The notes: generated from the sequence alone by a model not told the origin. Shown: positions 48,572 through 58,927, counted from the first letter of the stretch. The stretch is 64,000 bases of DNA from Pseudomonadota bacterium (GCA_018241025.1 JAFEEQ010000026.1:62001-126000), one strand, 5' to 3'. Made by a program: numbers and translations.

Positions 48572-50084
48572 AGCCGCTCTCGCGCTTCTTCTCTTCGCGG
48601 CACCGGCGCTCGCCGCCAAGCCGCTCACGCGCGAAGACAAGGTCGCCGCGCTCTTCGCGCGTTATGCCGCCTCGCCGCCCGCGCTGCGCATCCTGCTCCA
48701 GACGATGCCCAAGGGCGGCGACCTGCACAATCATCTCGACGGCTCGGTCTACGCCGAGGACTATCTGAAATGGGCAAGCGACGACGGCTTCTGCGTCGAC
48801 AAGGCGACGCGCGCGCTCCTGCCCCCGCCCTGCACGGATACCCAAGTCGAGGCGCGCGATCTCGTCACCCGCGATCCGAAATTCTACCAGTCGACCATCG
48901 ATGCGCTGTCGATGCGCAACTTCGTGCCCGGCCTCGGCACCGGCGAGGTCAACGGCCACGACCACGCCTTCGCGACTTTTCCGCGTTTCGGCATCGTCGC
49001 CGCGCGCCATCTCGGCGACATGATGGCCGCGACCCGGCGCCTCGCGGCACAGGATCATGTGCAGTATGTCGAGCAGATCACCGATCCCGGTGTCGCCTTC
49101 TCGCCCGAATTGCTCGGCACGGTGAAGGATGCGAACGATCCCGATGCCAGCTTCAAGCTGCTCGAACCGAAGATCCCCGCCTTGGTCGCCGCGGCGCGCG
49201 CCGAATACGACGACGCCGAAAAGCGCATGTCGGCCGATCTGCGCTGCAACGCCTTCCGCCTGCCGGATGAATGCGCCGTCGATGTGCACTATCTCTTCTT
49301 CGTCCTGCGCACATTGCCGCCGGAGCAGGTCTTCGCCCAGGTCGCGCTCGGCTTCGCGCTCGCCGATGCCGATCCGCGTTTCGTCGGCGTCAATCTCGTC
49401 GCGCCGGAGGACGATCCGGTGGCGCTGCGCGATTTCGATCTGCAGATGCGGATCTTCGCCTTCTTCCATGCGCGTTATCCGAAGGTGAAGCTCTCGCTCC
49501 ATGCCGGCGAACTGGCCGAAGGCCTCGTCATGCCGAACGAGCTCACCCATCACATCCGCGATACCATCGAGGTCGCGGGCGCGAGCCGCATCGGCCATGG
49601 CTATGCCATCCCCTACGAGCGCGACGCCGCGGGGCTGCTGGCCGAGATGGCGGCAAAGCGCATCGCGGTGGAGATCAACCTCACCAGCAACGACATCACG
49701 CCGGGCATCAAGGGCGCGGAGCATCCGCTCGCGCTCTACCGCCGGATGGGCGTGCCGGTGACGCTCTCGGCCGACGACGAAGGCGTGTTCCGCATCGACC
49801 TGACGCATGAATATGTCCGCGCCGTGCTGGAGCAGAAGCTGGGTTATCGCGATCTCAAGCAGATGGCACGCAACGGCCTCGAATACAGCTTCCTGCCGGG
49901 TGCGAGTCTCTGGCAGGACGGCGATTACACGAAGCCGGTTTCTGCCTGTACGGCTGTTTTGAAAAACACACCCGCATGCGACGCCTTCCTCGCGACCAGC
50001 GAGAAAGCCCGCCTGCAATGGCAATTCGAGCGCGCGATTGCGGCCTATGAGGATTCGGTGCTGGCAAGCCCGCTGGCGCGGTAG
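48552..50084 (+). CDS. Exported adenosine deaminase family protein (ADGF-like)
   Basis: 510 aa with a signal peptide (first 22 residues). Catalytic features: DLHNHLDGS (His59, His61 for zinc), LSLHAGE (catalytic Glu), RIGHGYAI, and SADDEGVF (catalytic Asp pair). Longer than cytosolic Add, like secreted ADGF/CECR1-type enzymes. It would deaminate extracellular or periplasmic adenosine. Expression is coupled to the upstream oxygenase. Confidence 0.88.
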   Translation: MVARLLKAALALLLFAAPALAAKPLTREDKVAALFARYAASPPALRILLQTMPKGGDLHNHLDGSVYAEDYLKWASDDGFCVDKATRALLPPPCTDTQVEARDLVTRDPKFYQSTIDALSMRNFVPGLGTGEVNGHDHAFATFPRFGIVAARHLGDMMAATRRLAAQDHVQYVEQITDPGVAFSPELLGTVKDANDPDASFKLLEPKIPALVAAARAEYDDAEKRMSADLRCNAFRLPDECAVDVHYLFFVLRTLPPEQVFAQVALGFALADADPRFVGVNLVAPEDDPVALRDFDLQMRIFAFFHARYPKVKLSLHAGELAEGLVMPNELTHHIRDTIEVAGASRIGHGYAIPYERDAAGLLAEMAAKRIAVEINLTSNDITPGIKGAEHPLALYRRMGVPVTLSADDEGVFRIDLTHEYVRAVLEQKLGYRDLKQMARNGLEYSFLPGASLWQDGDYTKPVSACTAVLKNTPACDAFLATSEKARLQWQFERAIAAYEDSVLASPLAR

Positions 50085-50118
50085 TGGTCTGTCGTCAATT
50101 GGTGGAGACGAAATCTCC

Positions 50119-50150
50119 GTCATGGATGGGTTTAACCCGCCCATGACGCG
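50119..50150. repeat. R1-like hairpin after the deaminase gene
   Basis: ATGGATGGGTTTAACCCGCCCAT-type hairpin (arms GGATGGGT / ACCCGCCC), a degenerate member of the palindromic family. Confidence 0.45.
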
Positions 50151-50178
50151 TGGAATTGAGTTCCAATCGAGTCCAACC

Positions 50179-50640
50179 CTAACCCTCCGAATAAGGCGTC
50201 CCGTTCTTGTGCACGAAGCGCCCATCGGCATTGGCGCTCATCATGTCGATGTCGGAGCAGGTGGTCAGATCGTCGGGATGGCGCGAGCCCATTTCGAGAT
50301 AGACCGCAATCCGCTTTGACCGGTTGATCAGGTGATGGCCGTTGCCGCTGCCTTTGGGAAACGCCGCGCAATCGCCGGCGCGCAGCACCGTCTCGCCGCT
50401 ATCCTCCACCAGCACCACCTCGCCTTCGAGGATATAGACGAACTCGTCCTCATGGCTGTGCCAGTGGCGCTGGCTCGACCAGTTGCCCGGCGGCAGGCGC
50501 ATCAGGTTGACGCCGAAATCCTTCAGCCCGCCGGCATCGCCGATGCGCTTGCGGATGCGGTCGGCACAAGGCGCGTTGAATTGCGGCGGATAGCCGGTGC
50601 CCCTGCGCTCCGGCACGGCGGTGAGATCGATCTTCGGCAT
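50179..50640 (-). CDS. Cupin-domain protein
   Basis: 153 aa. The first cupin motif (HWHSHEDEFVYILEGE, residues about 58-73) and second motif (AAFPKGSGNGHHLINRS) give two His clusters and one Glu for metal binding. Often annotated as a cupin of sugar or detoxification metabolism; no specific reaction can be assigned. It is transcribed in the same direction as the AraC/GyrI gene, 52 bases after its stop. Confidence 0.85.
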   Translation of the reverse strand: MPKIDLTAVPERRGTGYPPQFNAPCADRIRKRIGDAGGLKDFGVNLMRLPPGNWSSQRHWHSHEDEFVYILEGEVVLVEDSGETVLRAGDCAAFPKGSGNGHHLINRSKRIAVYLEMGSRHPDDLTTCSDIDMMSANADGRFVHKNGTPYSEG

Positions 50641-50692
50641 GGCGGATGTCCCGGCGATGACGGCAAAGCTTTGCACGCCGCGCGCGCCGCGG

Positions 50693-51538
50693 TCACCTCG
50701 CCTCGACCGCGATGTACATATCGACGTAAGCGCCCTTGCGGTTGGGCTCGAAGTCGGCGGGATAGAGCTCGAAGTCCGGCGCCGGTACGGTCTTGTAGCC
50801 GGACATCGGCAGCATCTCGCCCCAGATCTTCGGCATCGCCGCCTGCATCTGCGGATGCAGCATCGTGCCATCCAGGATGAGCCGGAACACCGCATAGGTA
50901 TGCGCCTCGAGCGCGATCTTCTCGAAGCCGTCGGGCAGCGGCGAGTCGCCGGTCACTTCGACGCCAGCGATGTAGCGCAGGCAGCCTTCCTGCCTGTCGA
51001 CCATCTTGCACACGCCATAGGTCCGCGCATCGGTCTGCCCCGTCAACGGCAGCTCGCGGATCAGCCGCGGCCACAATCCCGGAATGCCGCTCTTGTTGTC
51101 CTCGGTGAAGAGGGCGCCGACGCCGGCCAACGCGAAGGCGCCGCGTTTCACCAGATCGGGCAGCATCTCGACATTCGCGTGGCCTTGCGCGGGCATCGTT
51201 CTCTCCATCGGTTTGAGCGCGCTGCGCTGGAACTGGCCCGGCGGCACGCCATAGCGGCGGCGAAAGGCGCGGGTGAAGGCTTCCTGGCTCTCGAAGCCGC
51301 AATCGAAGGCGAGATCGATCAGCGCCGGCGGGTTGTCGCCGGTGAGGCGCAGCGACGCCGCCTGCAGGCGGCAATCGCGGACATAGCCCACCACGCTCGT
51401 CCCGAAGCGCGCGGTGAACAGGCGCGAGAAATGGTAGGGCGAAAACCCCGCCACCGCGGCCAGCTCGGCAACGGTCATCGGCTCGTCGCGATGGGCTTCG
51501 ATATAGGCGAGGACATTGGCCAGAAAGTCGTGGTTCAT
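50693..51538 (-). CDS. AraC-family regulator with GyrI-like effector domain
   Basis: 281 aa. N-terminal double HTH (AELAAVAGFSPYHFSRLFTARFG; LIDLAFDCGFESQEAFTRAFRRRYGVPPGQFQ, named here by GFSPYHFSRLF and GFESQEAFTRAF) and C-terminal GyrI-like domain (about 125-281, YKTVPAPDFELYP). The architecture equals Rob/SoxS-like multidrug regulators. The likely start is ATG 51538; a longer form to 51631 is less likely because of composition. It may control the adjacent cupin gene. Confidence 0.85.
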   Translation of the reverse strand: MNHDFLANVLAYIEAHRDEPMTVAELAAVAGFSPYHFSRLFTARFGTSVVGYVRDCRLQAASLRLTGDNPPALIDLAFDCGFESQEAFTRAFRRRYGVPPGQFQRSALKPMERTMPAQGHANVEMLPDLVKRGAFALAGVGALFTEDNKSGIPGLWPRLIRELPLTGQTDARTYGVCKMVDRQEGCLRYIAGVEVTGDSPLPDGFEKIALEAHTYAVFRLILDGTMLHPQMQAAMPKIWGEMLPMSGYKTVPAPDFELYPADFEPNRKGAYVDMYIAVEAR

Positions 51539-51728
51539 GCCGGCATCATGGCAGAGCGCTCCGAACGCCGTCCTGACCACCCTTGCTGCCGTGGCGTCCG
51601 CTCTGAGTCGGTCCTGGCGGGATTTTTTCACTTATTGTTCTAGGGGCAGGATGGTAGTGCCTTCTTTTGAAAACCCATAGGCCCTTGTAAAGAACAAACC
51701 AAAAACATATCTGTTGACAGATTCGTGC

Positions 51729-52172
51729 ATGATGCTGACCGATTCGGCCAATCGAGGCGGGGACATTGCCGCGATGGAACTGAGGTCATTTCTTGCGACG
51801 TTCGTCGCTGGCGTCTTCACAGTTATATGCGCGTTCTACATCGCAACACGGGGACCGCTCGCAAGCGGCGCCGGATGGACGCCAGAAGGACTTGTGACGG
51901 TCGTTCTTACTGCTGCCACAGTGGTGCTAGCGGGGCTTGGTATAGCGGTCGCGCTAGTGGCGATTTGGGGTTATGACCGGATCAAAGAGGCAGCCATCAA
52001 GGGGGCCACTAGCGAAGCGGTAAGGATTGCGACTGCTGAGGCTGTGAAGGAGGCCAAGGCCATCGCTGAAGTGACGGCAGCACGGGAGGTAGCCGCTCGC
52101 TATCAGAATGAGAACGGAAACACCTCCACCGAAATTATTGATGCGTTTGCTCAGAAAGAGGGAGGCGAGTGA
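51729..52172 (+). CDS. Membrane protein with coiled-coil tail, partner of an ImmA/IrrE peptidase
   Basis: 147 aa from ATG 51729 (ATG 51774 is the alternative, with a better spaced purine tract). Two membrane helices (FLATFVAGVFTVICAFYIA and VVLTAATVVLAGLGIAVALVA), then a long Ala/Glu/Lys helix (IKEAAIKGATSEAVRIATAE...). No named family is recognised. The stop overlaps the ATG of the metallopeptidase (TGATG), so they form one unit. Codon use is less GC-rich than its neighbours. Confidence 0.72.
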   Translation: MMLTDSANRGGDIAAMELRSFLATFVAGVFTVICAFYIATRGPLASGAGWTPEGLVTVVLTAATVVLAGLGIAVALVAIWGYDRIKEAAIKGATSEAVRIATAEAVKEAKAIAEVTAAREVAARYQNENGNTSTEIIDAFAQKEGGE

Positions 52173-52663
52173 TGGTAGATTTTAAGCGAGTTCAAGATCG
52201 GCAGGCGTTGCCCTCGGAAATCGTTGCGCAGCACCTTGTTTCTGCACCGGTTGACGTAGTCGAAATTGTGTCGGCTCTCGGGCTCGAATTGGCGTATGAG
52301 CCAATGGGCGATCTCGCAGGAAAGATTGAGCGCAAAGGGCCAACCTTCAAAATCACGGTGAACTCGTCGGACAATCCGCGCCGCAAGCGTTTCACTATTG
52401 CCCACGAGATCGGCCACTACGTCTTGCACCGCGACATGATCGGCGACGGCGTAACCGATGACGCCATGTATCGCAGCTCTCTGGGGAGCTTCTTCGAAAC
52501 ACAGGCCAATCAGTATGCCGCTTTTGTTTTGATGCCTCCGAACCTCGTTAAGCAGGCCTATGCCGACGGGAAAAAGTCATACGTTGATATGGCCAAATAT
52601 TTCGACGTATCGGAACAAGCAGCGCAGATACGCATGAAAACGGTCCTCCAAAACCAGGGCTAG
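52172..52663 (+). CDS. ImmA/IrrE family metallo-endopeptidase
   Basis: 163 aa. The zinc motif is HEIGH (78-82, AHEIGHYVLH) with Glu109 in ETQANQYAAFVLMP as third ligand. Such enzymes cleave a repressor to switch on genes of mobile elements (ImmA) or stress responses (IrrE). No XRE repressor lies next to it, although the usual partner is one. The stop overlaps the tail of the facing transposase gene by four bases (CTAG). Confidence 0.9.
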   Translation: MVDFKRVQDRQALPSEIVAQHLVSAPVDVVEIVSALGLELAYEPMGDLAGKIERKGPTFKITVNSSDNPRRKRFTIAHEIGHYVLHRDMIGDGVTDDAMYRSSLGSFFETQANQYAAFVLMPPNLVKQAYADGKKSYVDMAKYFDVSEQAAQIRMKTVLQNQG

Positions 52664-53547
52664 GCGGCTTTTTTCTTGTAAGGCCCGCGCTTCTTCGCGG
52701 GGCCTTCTTCCATCTCGATCAGCCGGACGATATGGCCCATGTCCATCACTTCGTCAGTGAGGCCAGCGGCCATTGCAGGCGTTGTGCGCAGCGTCTTGTG
52801 AACGCGGCAGAAATTGTAGAACACGAAGTAGAGCGCGAGTGCATGGCAGTGGTTCTCAAACTTCTTTGAAAACGCATTTGTCAGTCGCGTAAAGCGGCGC
52901 ATTCCCATCCGCATGTTGAGGTTCATACGCTCGACGTGCGAGGTCGAAGCCTTCGACAAATCGAAAGTACCAAACACGCTGTGTTTTTCGGCCTTCACGA
53001 CAACGCCGGGGCTGTACTTTCGGGCCGGGCTCTTGTCCGGCGTGCTGGAGAAAACCTTGATTATCTGCGAGTAGGAGTCGTTGAGGGCGAAAATCTCGTT
53101 CACAAGGCCCTGATAACCTGGCCACCCATCGGTGGTGACGTGAACTGGCGTTTCAATGCGGCCCTTGGCATCTTCTAGGAACGCGCGGGCGCACGCCACG
53201 TCGCGATCTCCGGCGAACCAATTCACGATCAGCTTGGAATCGCGGTCCAATGCCGTGAAGGTCCAGACGTCGCCGACGCCGTCCATCACCTTGTCGTCGG
53301 GCATTGCCTTCACGGTGCGCTTCTTCGCGTAGCAGAAGCTCCAAATCTCATCGCATTGAAGGTAGGAAGTTTTCAGCCCGCGTACGGTCGCGTCGTGGAA
53401 GTTTTCACAAGCCGTCCCGGCGCTCACCAGCAGGCGCGACACGGCATTGAGCGTAACGTCGCACACGCGCGCGGTGGAGCGCATCGAGGCTCCTTCCACC
53501 AACATGGAGAGGATTTGGACCCGTTTTTCGTGAGACAGCTTGTTCAT
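52660..53547 (-). CDS. IS1-like transposase
   Basis: 295 aa, single ORF. N-terminal HTH (RVQILSMLVEGASMRSTARVC, named by EGASMRSTARV) and a DDE-type core: DEIWSF, TTDGWPGY, and SHVERMNLNMRMGMRR. A basic C-terminus (KKRGPYKKKAA). ATG 53547 is the true start (upstream TTG 53556 is less likely). The stop shares bases with the ImmA/IrrE stop, so there is no space for a normal insertion-sequence end on that side, and no terminal inverted repeats were found. It may be immobile. Confidence 0.8.
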   Translation of the reverse strand: MNKLSHEKRVQILSMLVEGASMRSTARVCDVTLNAVSRLLVSAGTACENFHDATVRGLKTSYLQCDEIWSFCYAKKRTVKAMPDDKVMDGVGDVWTFTALDRDSKLIVNWFAGDRDVACARAFLEDAKGRIETPVHVTTDGWPGYQGLVNEIFALNDSYSQIIKVFSSTPDKSPARKYSPGVVVKAEKHSVFGTFDLSKASTSHVERMNLNMRMGMRRFTRLTNAFSKKFENHCHALALYFVFYNFCRVHKTLRTTPAMAAGLTDEVMDMGHIVRLIEMEEGPAKKRGPYKKKAA

Positions 53548-53682
53548 GACAAGCAAAATGGTTCATTTGATTGCTTTTGTCAAGCAAAAATATCTATTTG
53601 ATTCCAATTAGCCAACGCTTCGCTAACTCCTTGATTCGAAAGAAGTTCTTGACGGTCAGCTTGCGATTTGGTTAGATACGTG

Positions 53683-53757
53683 CGTGCCCGGCTGGACTTG
53701 AACCAGCGACCTTCAGTTTAGCAGACCGACGCTCTATCCAGTCTGAGCTACGGGCAC
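53683..53757 (-). tRNA. Atypical tRNA, anticodon GCU, short variable loop
   Basis: Folded by eye on the minus strand. Acceptor GTGCCCG/CGGGCAC (7 bp) and D-arm GCTC/GAGC with loop AGACTGGATA. Anticodon stem TCGGT/ACTGA with loop CTGCTAA (anticodon GCT, that is Ser codons AGC/AGU). Variable loop of five bases AGGTC, T-arm GCTGG/CCAGC with TTCAAGT, discriminator G. CCA is not encoded. Real Ser tRNAs have a long variable arm; this body resembles Arg tRNAs. It lies inside the accessory island. Confidence 0.75.
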
Positions 53758-53866
53758 CGCGCGTATCCCTGAGACAAGAGCGGCTTGCGCCACTCCCGCC
53801 TCAGGCAACCGCGCTGCTACGGGTGATGTGCCAGGTCACGCATGTCTCCTTTCTTCGTTACCGCGA

Positions 53867-54457
53867 TTAATGGGCCCCGGCGTTCGTACCGCCGGGGTTC
53901 TTCGCTTCTGGCGAAGCGACGAACCAAGTGTGACCATCGCGCGTGACTTCCCCCGCTTTTTGGAGACGGTACAAAGTCATTCCTACGGTCTTTTCGTGAA
54001 TTTGCGCATGATAGGTCTGCTCAATGTGCTCGCGGATCGAGGTGGCCTTCAGCCCTACTTTCCCAGCCATCTTGAGGCGCTCCAGCACAATGTCAGCGAT
54101 CTTCGGCATTCCCTCGGTGGTTGCTGGCGCGGGACTCGACGGCACCGGGGACGCGCTCGGCTGATCTTCTCCTTCCTCGGCCGTCCAAGCGGAAAAGAAT
54201 GCTGGCGCGGCCTGTGCAAGCGAATACCGGGCTTGTCGAAACGACTGCATTGTCTGCGGGCTGATGTGGTCATCAGCAGGCGCATTGATCGGCTTCCCTA
54301 GCGCCTTGGCAGCTGCGATCAGCCCAGTAACCCCCTGATCTAGCTGCCCATCTCGGACGGCAGCCTCAAGCAGGCGGCGCCGATTTTTTCGGCGCTCGGT
54401 AACCAGATATCGCAATTGAGCAGCAAAATCCAAGGAGTCGGGTACTTTGTCGGCCAT
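53867..54457 (-). CDS. Hypothetical 196-aa protein with C-terminal winged-helix-like segment
   Basis: An N-terminal helical region (PDSLDFAAQLRYLVTERRKNR), a Pro/Ser/Ala linker (about 98-112), then a segment (about 115-180) with IADIVLERLKMAGKVGLKATSIREHIE and VGMTLYRLQKAGEVTRDGHTW that reads like a winged helix. No named family. AGAGG stands 7 bases before ATG, within a hairpin that would hide it. Confidence 0.7.
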   Translation of the reverse strand: MADKVPDSLDFAAQLRYLVTERRKNRRRLLEAAVRDGQLDQGVTGLIAAAKALGKPINAPADDHISPQTMQSFRQARYSLAQAAPAFFSAWTAEEGEDQPSASPVPSSPAPATTEGMPKIADIVLERLKMAGKVGLKATSIREHIEQTYHAQIHEKTVGMTLYRLQKAGEVTRDGHTWFVASPEAKNPGGTNAGAH

Positions 54458-54462
54458 CTGGA

Positions 54463-54483
54463 ACCTCTACTTTCCGTAGAGGT
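54463..54483 (-). promoter_or_regulatory. Ribosome-site-sequestering hairpin before the 196-aa gene
   Basis: Minus-strand RNA: ACCTCTAC (54483-54476), loop GGAAA, GTAGAGGT (54470-54463), then TCCAG and ATG at 54457. The ribosome site AGAGG is entirely in the 3' arm of the perfect 8-bp stem. Confidence 0.65.
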
Positions 54484-54517
54484 ATTGATTGCCTAGCTAA
54501 AAGTCAATCGCAAATTT

Positions 54518-54742
54518 CTACTTGTTACCCCAGCGTGATTCCGCCGCCCTTTTGGCTATTTCCTTGCGTTTCTGAGGGCTCAGTGCCTTCGCGCGGGCGA
54601 CCCCACCAGCCTTGCCTCCCTTAGCTCGGCCCGGCGCGGCAGATGGCTTGTCCTCGATCTCGCCGGTAGCGATTCGCGCAACCATGATCGCGGCTTTAAC
54701 GGTATCGGCGGGGCGCTTCACGCCTCCGGGGCCTTTTGGCAC
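54518..54742 (-). CDS. Small basic Ala/Lys-rich protein, 74 aa
   Basis: GTG start. The C-terminal half carries the widespread short motif GRAKGGKAGGVARAKALSPQ then KRKEIAKRAAESRW, seen in small DNA-associated or mobile-element proteins (KGGKARAxxLSPERR type). No function is established. It lies between the 196-aa gene and the recA promoter region. Confidence 0.65.
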   Translation of the reverse strand: MPKGPGGVKRPADTVKAAIMVARIATGEIEDKPSAAPGRAKGGKAGGVARAKALSPQKRKEIAKRAAESRWGNK

Positions 54743-54858
54743 GGGAATAGAATCCTCTTAGCCCGTACAGGATACGGCCCACGAATCGACCCGGCAACGG
54801 CGGGGAATTTCAAATGAAGGCACGACCGGCAGGATTCGGTTTCGATCTACCGGTACAT

Positions 54859-54892
54859 TATACGAACAACATGTAGTATTATTGTTCATATA
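54859..54892. promoter_or_regulatory. Inverted repeat upstream of recA, possible SOS operator region
   Basis: TATACGAACAA (54859-54869), 12-base spacer, TTGTTCATATA (54882-54892), one mismatch. It contains GTTC (54884-54887) followed after seven bases by GTAG, a degenerate match to the alphaproteobacterial LexA site GTTC-N7-GTTC. Confidence 0.45.
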
Positions 54893-55000
54893 CAGTAGCT
54901 TGATACCAGTCTTGCCAACAAGAACAAAGAGTGTACTTTGATCGCCACGTGGCGGCCGCTTGGGTTTTCTGGGCGGCTCTGAAATAAGGAGGCGGTTCTC

Positions 55001-56074
<1,074 letters not shown>

Positions 56075-56127
56075 CCGCCGTCATCCATGAAAGTCCGTTC
56101 CTTTAGGCATGAGGGAACGACTCCGGC

Positions 56128-56162
56128 GAAGGGGCGCCCCGCCACGGGCGCCCCTTCGTTTT
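56128..56162 (+). terminator. Intrinsic terminator of recA
   Basis: GAAGGGGCGCCC (56128-56139), loop CGCCAC, GGGCGCCCCTTC (56146-56157), GTTTT. A 12-bp perfect stem. Confidence 0.95.
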
Positions 56163-56165
56163 CAT

Positions 56166-56190
56166 ATGGCCGGGCTTGACCCGGCCATCC
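56166..56190. repeat. Dispersed palindromic intergenic repeat (type R1), second copy
   Basis: ATGGCCGGGCTTGACCCGGCCATCC-type unit (core GGCCGGG-CTTGA-CCCGGCC), same as 22943-22968, placed between the recA terminator and alaS. Confidence 0.7.
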
Positions 56191-56266
56191 ATCGGAAAAC
56201 TTGGCGCCGACCCGCTATTTCCGCCCCGCAGATGACAGAACCGCCCCCTCCCGCTAGAAACCCCGC

Positions 56267-58927
56267 ATGACCAGCCTTTCGGACGTCCGCAGCTCCTTCC
56301 TCGATTTCTTCCGCGACCGCCAGCATGCGGTGGTCCCGTCGTCGCCGCTCGTGCCGCGCAACGATCCGACGCTGATGTTCACCAACGCCGGCATGGTCCA
56401 GTTCAAGAACACCTTCACCGGGGCCGAGAAGCTGCCCTTCGCCCGCGCGACCTCGGTGCAGAAATGCGTCCGCGCCGGCGGCAAGCACAACGATCTCGAC
56501 AATGTCGGCTACACCCAGCGCCACCACACCTTCTTCGAGATGCTGGGCAATTTCTCCTTCGGCGACTACTTCAAGGAAGCCGCGATCGAATACGCCTGGG
56601 ACTATGTCTCCAAGACCGTCGCGCTGCCCAAGGACAAGCTCCTCGTCACCGTTTATCCGACCGACGATGTCGCGCGGAATCTGTGGAAGAAGATCGCCGG
56701 TCTGCCCGACGACCGCATCATCGGCCATGAGAGCAATCTCTGGGCGATGGGCCCCATCGGTCCCTGCGGCTATTGCTCCGAAATCTTCTTCGACCAGGGT
56801 CCCGGCGTCGAAGGCGGCCCGCCCGGCTCGCCCGAGGAAGACGGCGACCGCTTCCTCGAATTCTGGAATCTCGTCTTCATGCAATTCGAGCAGGTGGACG
56901 AGAACACCCGCATCGACCTGCCCAAGCCTTCGATCGACACCGGCATGGGGCTGGAGCGCATCGCCGCCATCCTCCAGGGTGTCACGTCGAACTACGACAC
57001 CGATCTCTTCCGCCATCTGATCGCCGCCTCGGTCGCGGCCAGCGGCGCGAAGGAAGACGGCGAGGCAAAGTTCAGCCACCGCGTCATCGCCGACCATCTG
57101 CGCTCGACCTCGTTCCTGATCGCCGACGGCGTGCTGCCCTCGAACGAAGGCCGCGGCTATGTCCTGCGCCGCATCATGCGCCGCGCCATGCGCCATGCGC
57201 ATCTGATCGGCGCGAAGGAACCCCTGATGTACCGCCTCGTCCCGGCGCTGGTCGCCGAGATGGGCGCGGCCTATCCCGAACTCAAGCGCGCAGAGCCGCT
57301 GGTTACCGAGACCTTGCGCCTCGAAGAGATCCGCTTCCGCGAAACCCTGGCACGCGGCCTGAAGCTGCTCGACGAAGCGACCTCGGGCATGGGCGCCGGC
57401 GCGACGCTGCCGGGCGAAACCGCCTTCAAGCTCTACGACACCTACGGCTTCCCGCTCGACCTGACGCAGGACGCGCTCAAGGCCAAGCATATCGAGGTCG
57501 ACACCGACGGCTTCAACACCGCCATGGCGCGCCAGAAGGCCGAGGCGCGCGCCGCCTGGGCCGGCTCCGGCGAAGCCGCGACCGATCAGCAGTGGTTCGC
57601 CGTGCGCGACGAGTTCGGCTCGACCGAATTCCTCGGCTACGACACCGAAGACGCCGAAGGCAATGTGCTGGCCATGTTCAAAGACGGCGCCCGCGTGACC
57701 TCGGCAAAGGCGGGTGACACGGTCCTGCTTCTCGCCAACCAGACGCCGTTCTACGGCGAATCCGGCGGCCAGGTCGGCGACACCGGCACGCTCAAATCGG
57801 CGAAGGGCGAAGGCCTCGTCACCGACACCGAGAAGAAGCTCGGCGCGCTGCACGTCCATGTCGTCAAGGTCACGAAGGGCGAGATCAAGGTCGGCGACGC
57901 GGTCGATCTGAATGTCGACGGCGAACGCCGCCGCGCCACGCGCGCCAACCACTCGGCGACTCATCTGCTTCACGCGGCGCTCAAGAAGGTGCTCGGCGAT
58001 CATGTCCAGCAGAAGGGTTCGCTCGTCGCACCCGACCGCCTGCGCTTCGACTTCAGCCATCCCAAGCCCGTCAGCCATGACGAGCTCGCGCGCATCGAGC
58101 AGATCGTCAACGACGTCATCCGTCAGAACAGCGATGTCTCGACCCGCCTGATGGGCACCGAGCAGGCCATCGCCGAGGGCGCACAGGCGCTGTTCGGCGA
58201 AAAATACGGTGACGAGGTCCGCGTGCTTTCGATGGGCTCCGACCCCGAAGGCGGCAAAAGCTATTCGGTCGAACTCTGCGGCGGCACCCATGTCTATCGC
58301 CTGGGCGATATCGGTCTGTTCACGATCCTCGCCGAAAGCGCCGTCGCCGCCGGCGTCCGCCGCATCGAGGCGCTGACGAGCGAGGGCGCGCGCAAATATC
58401 TCTCCGGCCAGGCCGAGATCGCGCGCGAAGCCGCCGCTGCGCTCAAGACCAGCGCCGCCGAATTGCCGGCCCGCGTCGCCGCGCTGTCCGACGAGCGCCG
58501 CAAGCTCGAACGCGAACTCGCCGATGCCAAGAAGGCGCTCGCGCTCGCCGGCCCCGCGCGCAGCGGCGAGGGCGACGGCGCAAAAGACATTGCCGGCATC
58601 AAGGTCCTCTTGCGCGAAGTCGATGGCGTGAGCGCGAAGGATTTGAAAGGCCTCGCCGACGACGCGAAGACGAAGCTCGGCTCCGGCGTCGTCGCCTTCG
58701 TGGCTGTGGCCGACGGCAAGGCTTCGCTCGTGGTCGGCGTCACCGAAGACCTGACCAAGCGCGTGAGCGCGGTCGATCTCGTCAAGCTCGGCGCCGAAGC
58801 GCTCGGTGGCAAGGGCGGCGGCGGACGTCCAGACATGGCCCAGGCCGGCGGACCGGATGCCGCCGGCGCGGCCAAGGCGCTCGCGGCCATCGAAGCCAGG
58901 ATCGGCGCCCTCAGTCCGGCCGCATGA
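56267..58927 (+). CDS. alaS: Alanyl-tRNA synthetase
   Basis: 886 aa, full length. Class II catalytic core with [17 protein letters not shown] at the start and [17 protein letters not shown] (motif 2), the editing domain with [11 protein letters not shown] (HxxxH) and [10 protein letters not shown] (Cys/His zinc), and the C-terminal domain ending in the Gly-rich [19 protein letters not shown] 56267 has no strong ribosome site. The stop overlaps the channel gene (ATGA). Confidence 0.98.
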   Translation: MTSLSDVRSSFLDFFRDRQHAVVPSSPLVPRNDPTLMFTNAGMVQFKNTFTGAEKLPFARATSVQKCVRAGGKHNDLDNVGYTQRHHTFFEMLGNFSFGDYFKEAAIEYAWDYVSKTVALPKDKLLVTVYPTDDVARNLWKKIAGLPDDRIIGHESNLWAMGPIGPCGYCSEIFFDQGPGVEGGPPGSPEEDGDRFLEFWNLVFMQFEQVDENTRIDLPKPSIDTGMGLERIAAILQGVTSNYDTDLFRHLIAASVAASGAKEDGEAKFSHRVIADHLRSTSFLIADGVLPSNEGRGYVLRRIMRRAMRHAHLIGAKEPLMYRLVPALVAEMGAAYPELKRAEPLVTETLRLEEIRFRETLARGLKLLDEATSGMGAGATLPGETAFKLYDTYGFPLDLTQDALKAKHIEVDTDGFNTAMARQKAEARAAWAGSGEAATDQQWFAVRDEFGSTEFLGYDTEDAEGNVLAMFKDGARVTSAKAGDTVLLLANQTPFYGESGGQVGDTGTLKSAKGEGLVTDTEKKLGALHVHVVKVTKGEIKVGDAVDLNVDGERRRATRANHSATHLLHAALKKVLGDHVQQKGSLVAPDRLRFDFSHPKPVSHDELARIEQIVNDVIRQNSDVSTRLMGTEQAIAEGAQALFGEKYGDEVRVLSMGSDPEGGKSYSVELCGGTHVYRLGDIGLFTILAESAVAAGVRRIEALTSEGARKYLSGQAEIAREAAAALKTSAAELPARVAALSDERRKLERELADAKKALALAGPARSGEGDGAKDIAGIKVLLREVDGVSAKDLKGLADDAKTKLGSGVVAFVAVADGKASLVVGVTEDLTKRVSAVDLVKLGAEALGGKGGGGRPDMAQAGGPDAAGAAKALAAIEARIGALSPAA

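Noticed and set aside
51632..54990. Intact prophage
   Set aside because: ImmA/IrrE, a transposase and a tRNA fit a mobile remnant, but there are no integrase, capsid, terminase or lysis genes and no clear attachment repeats.
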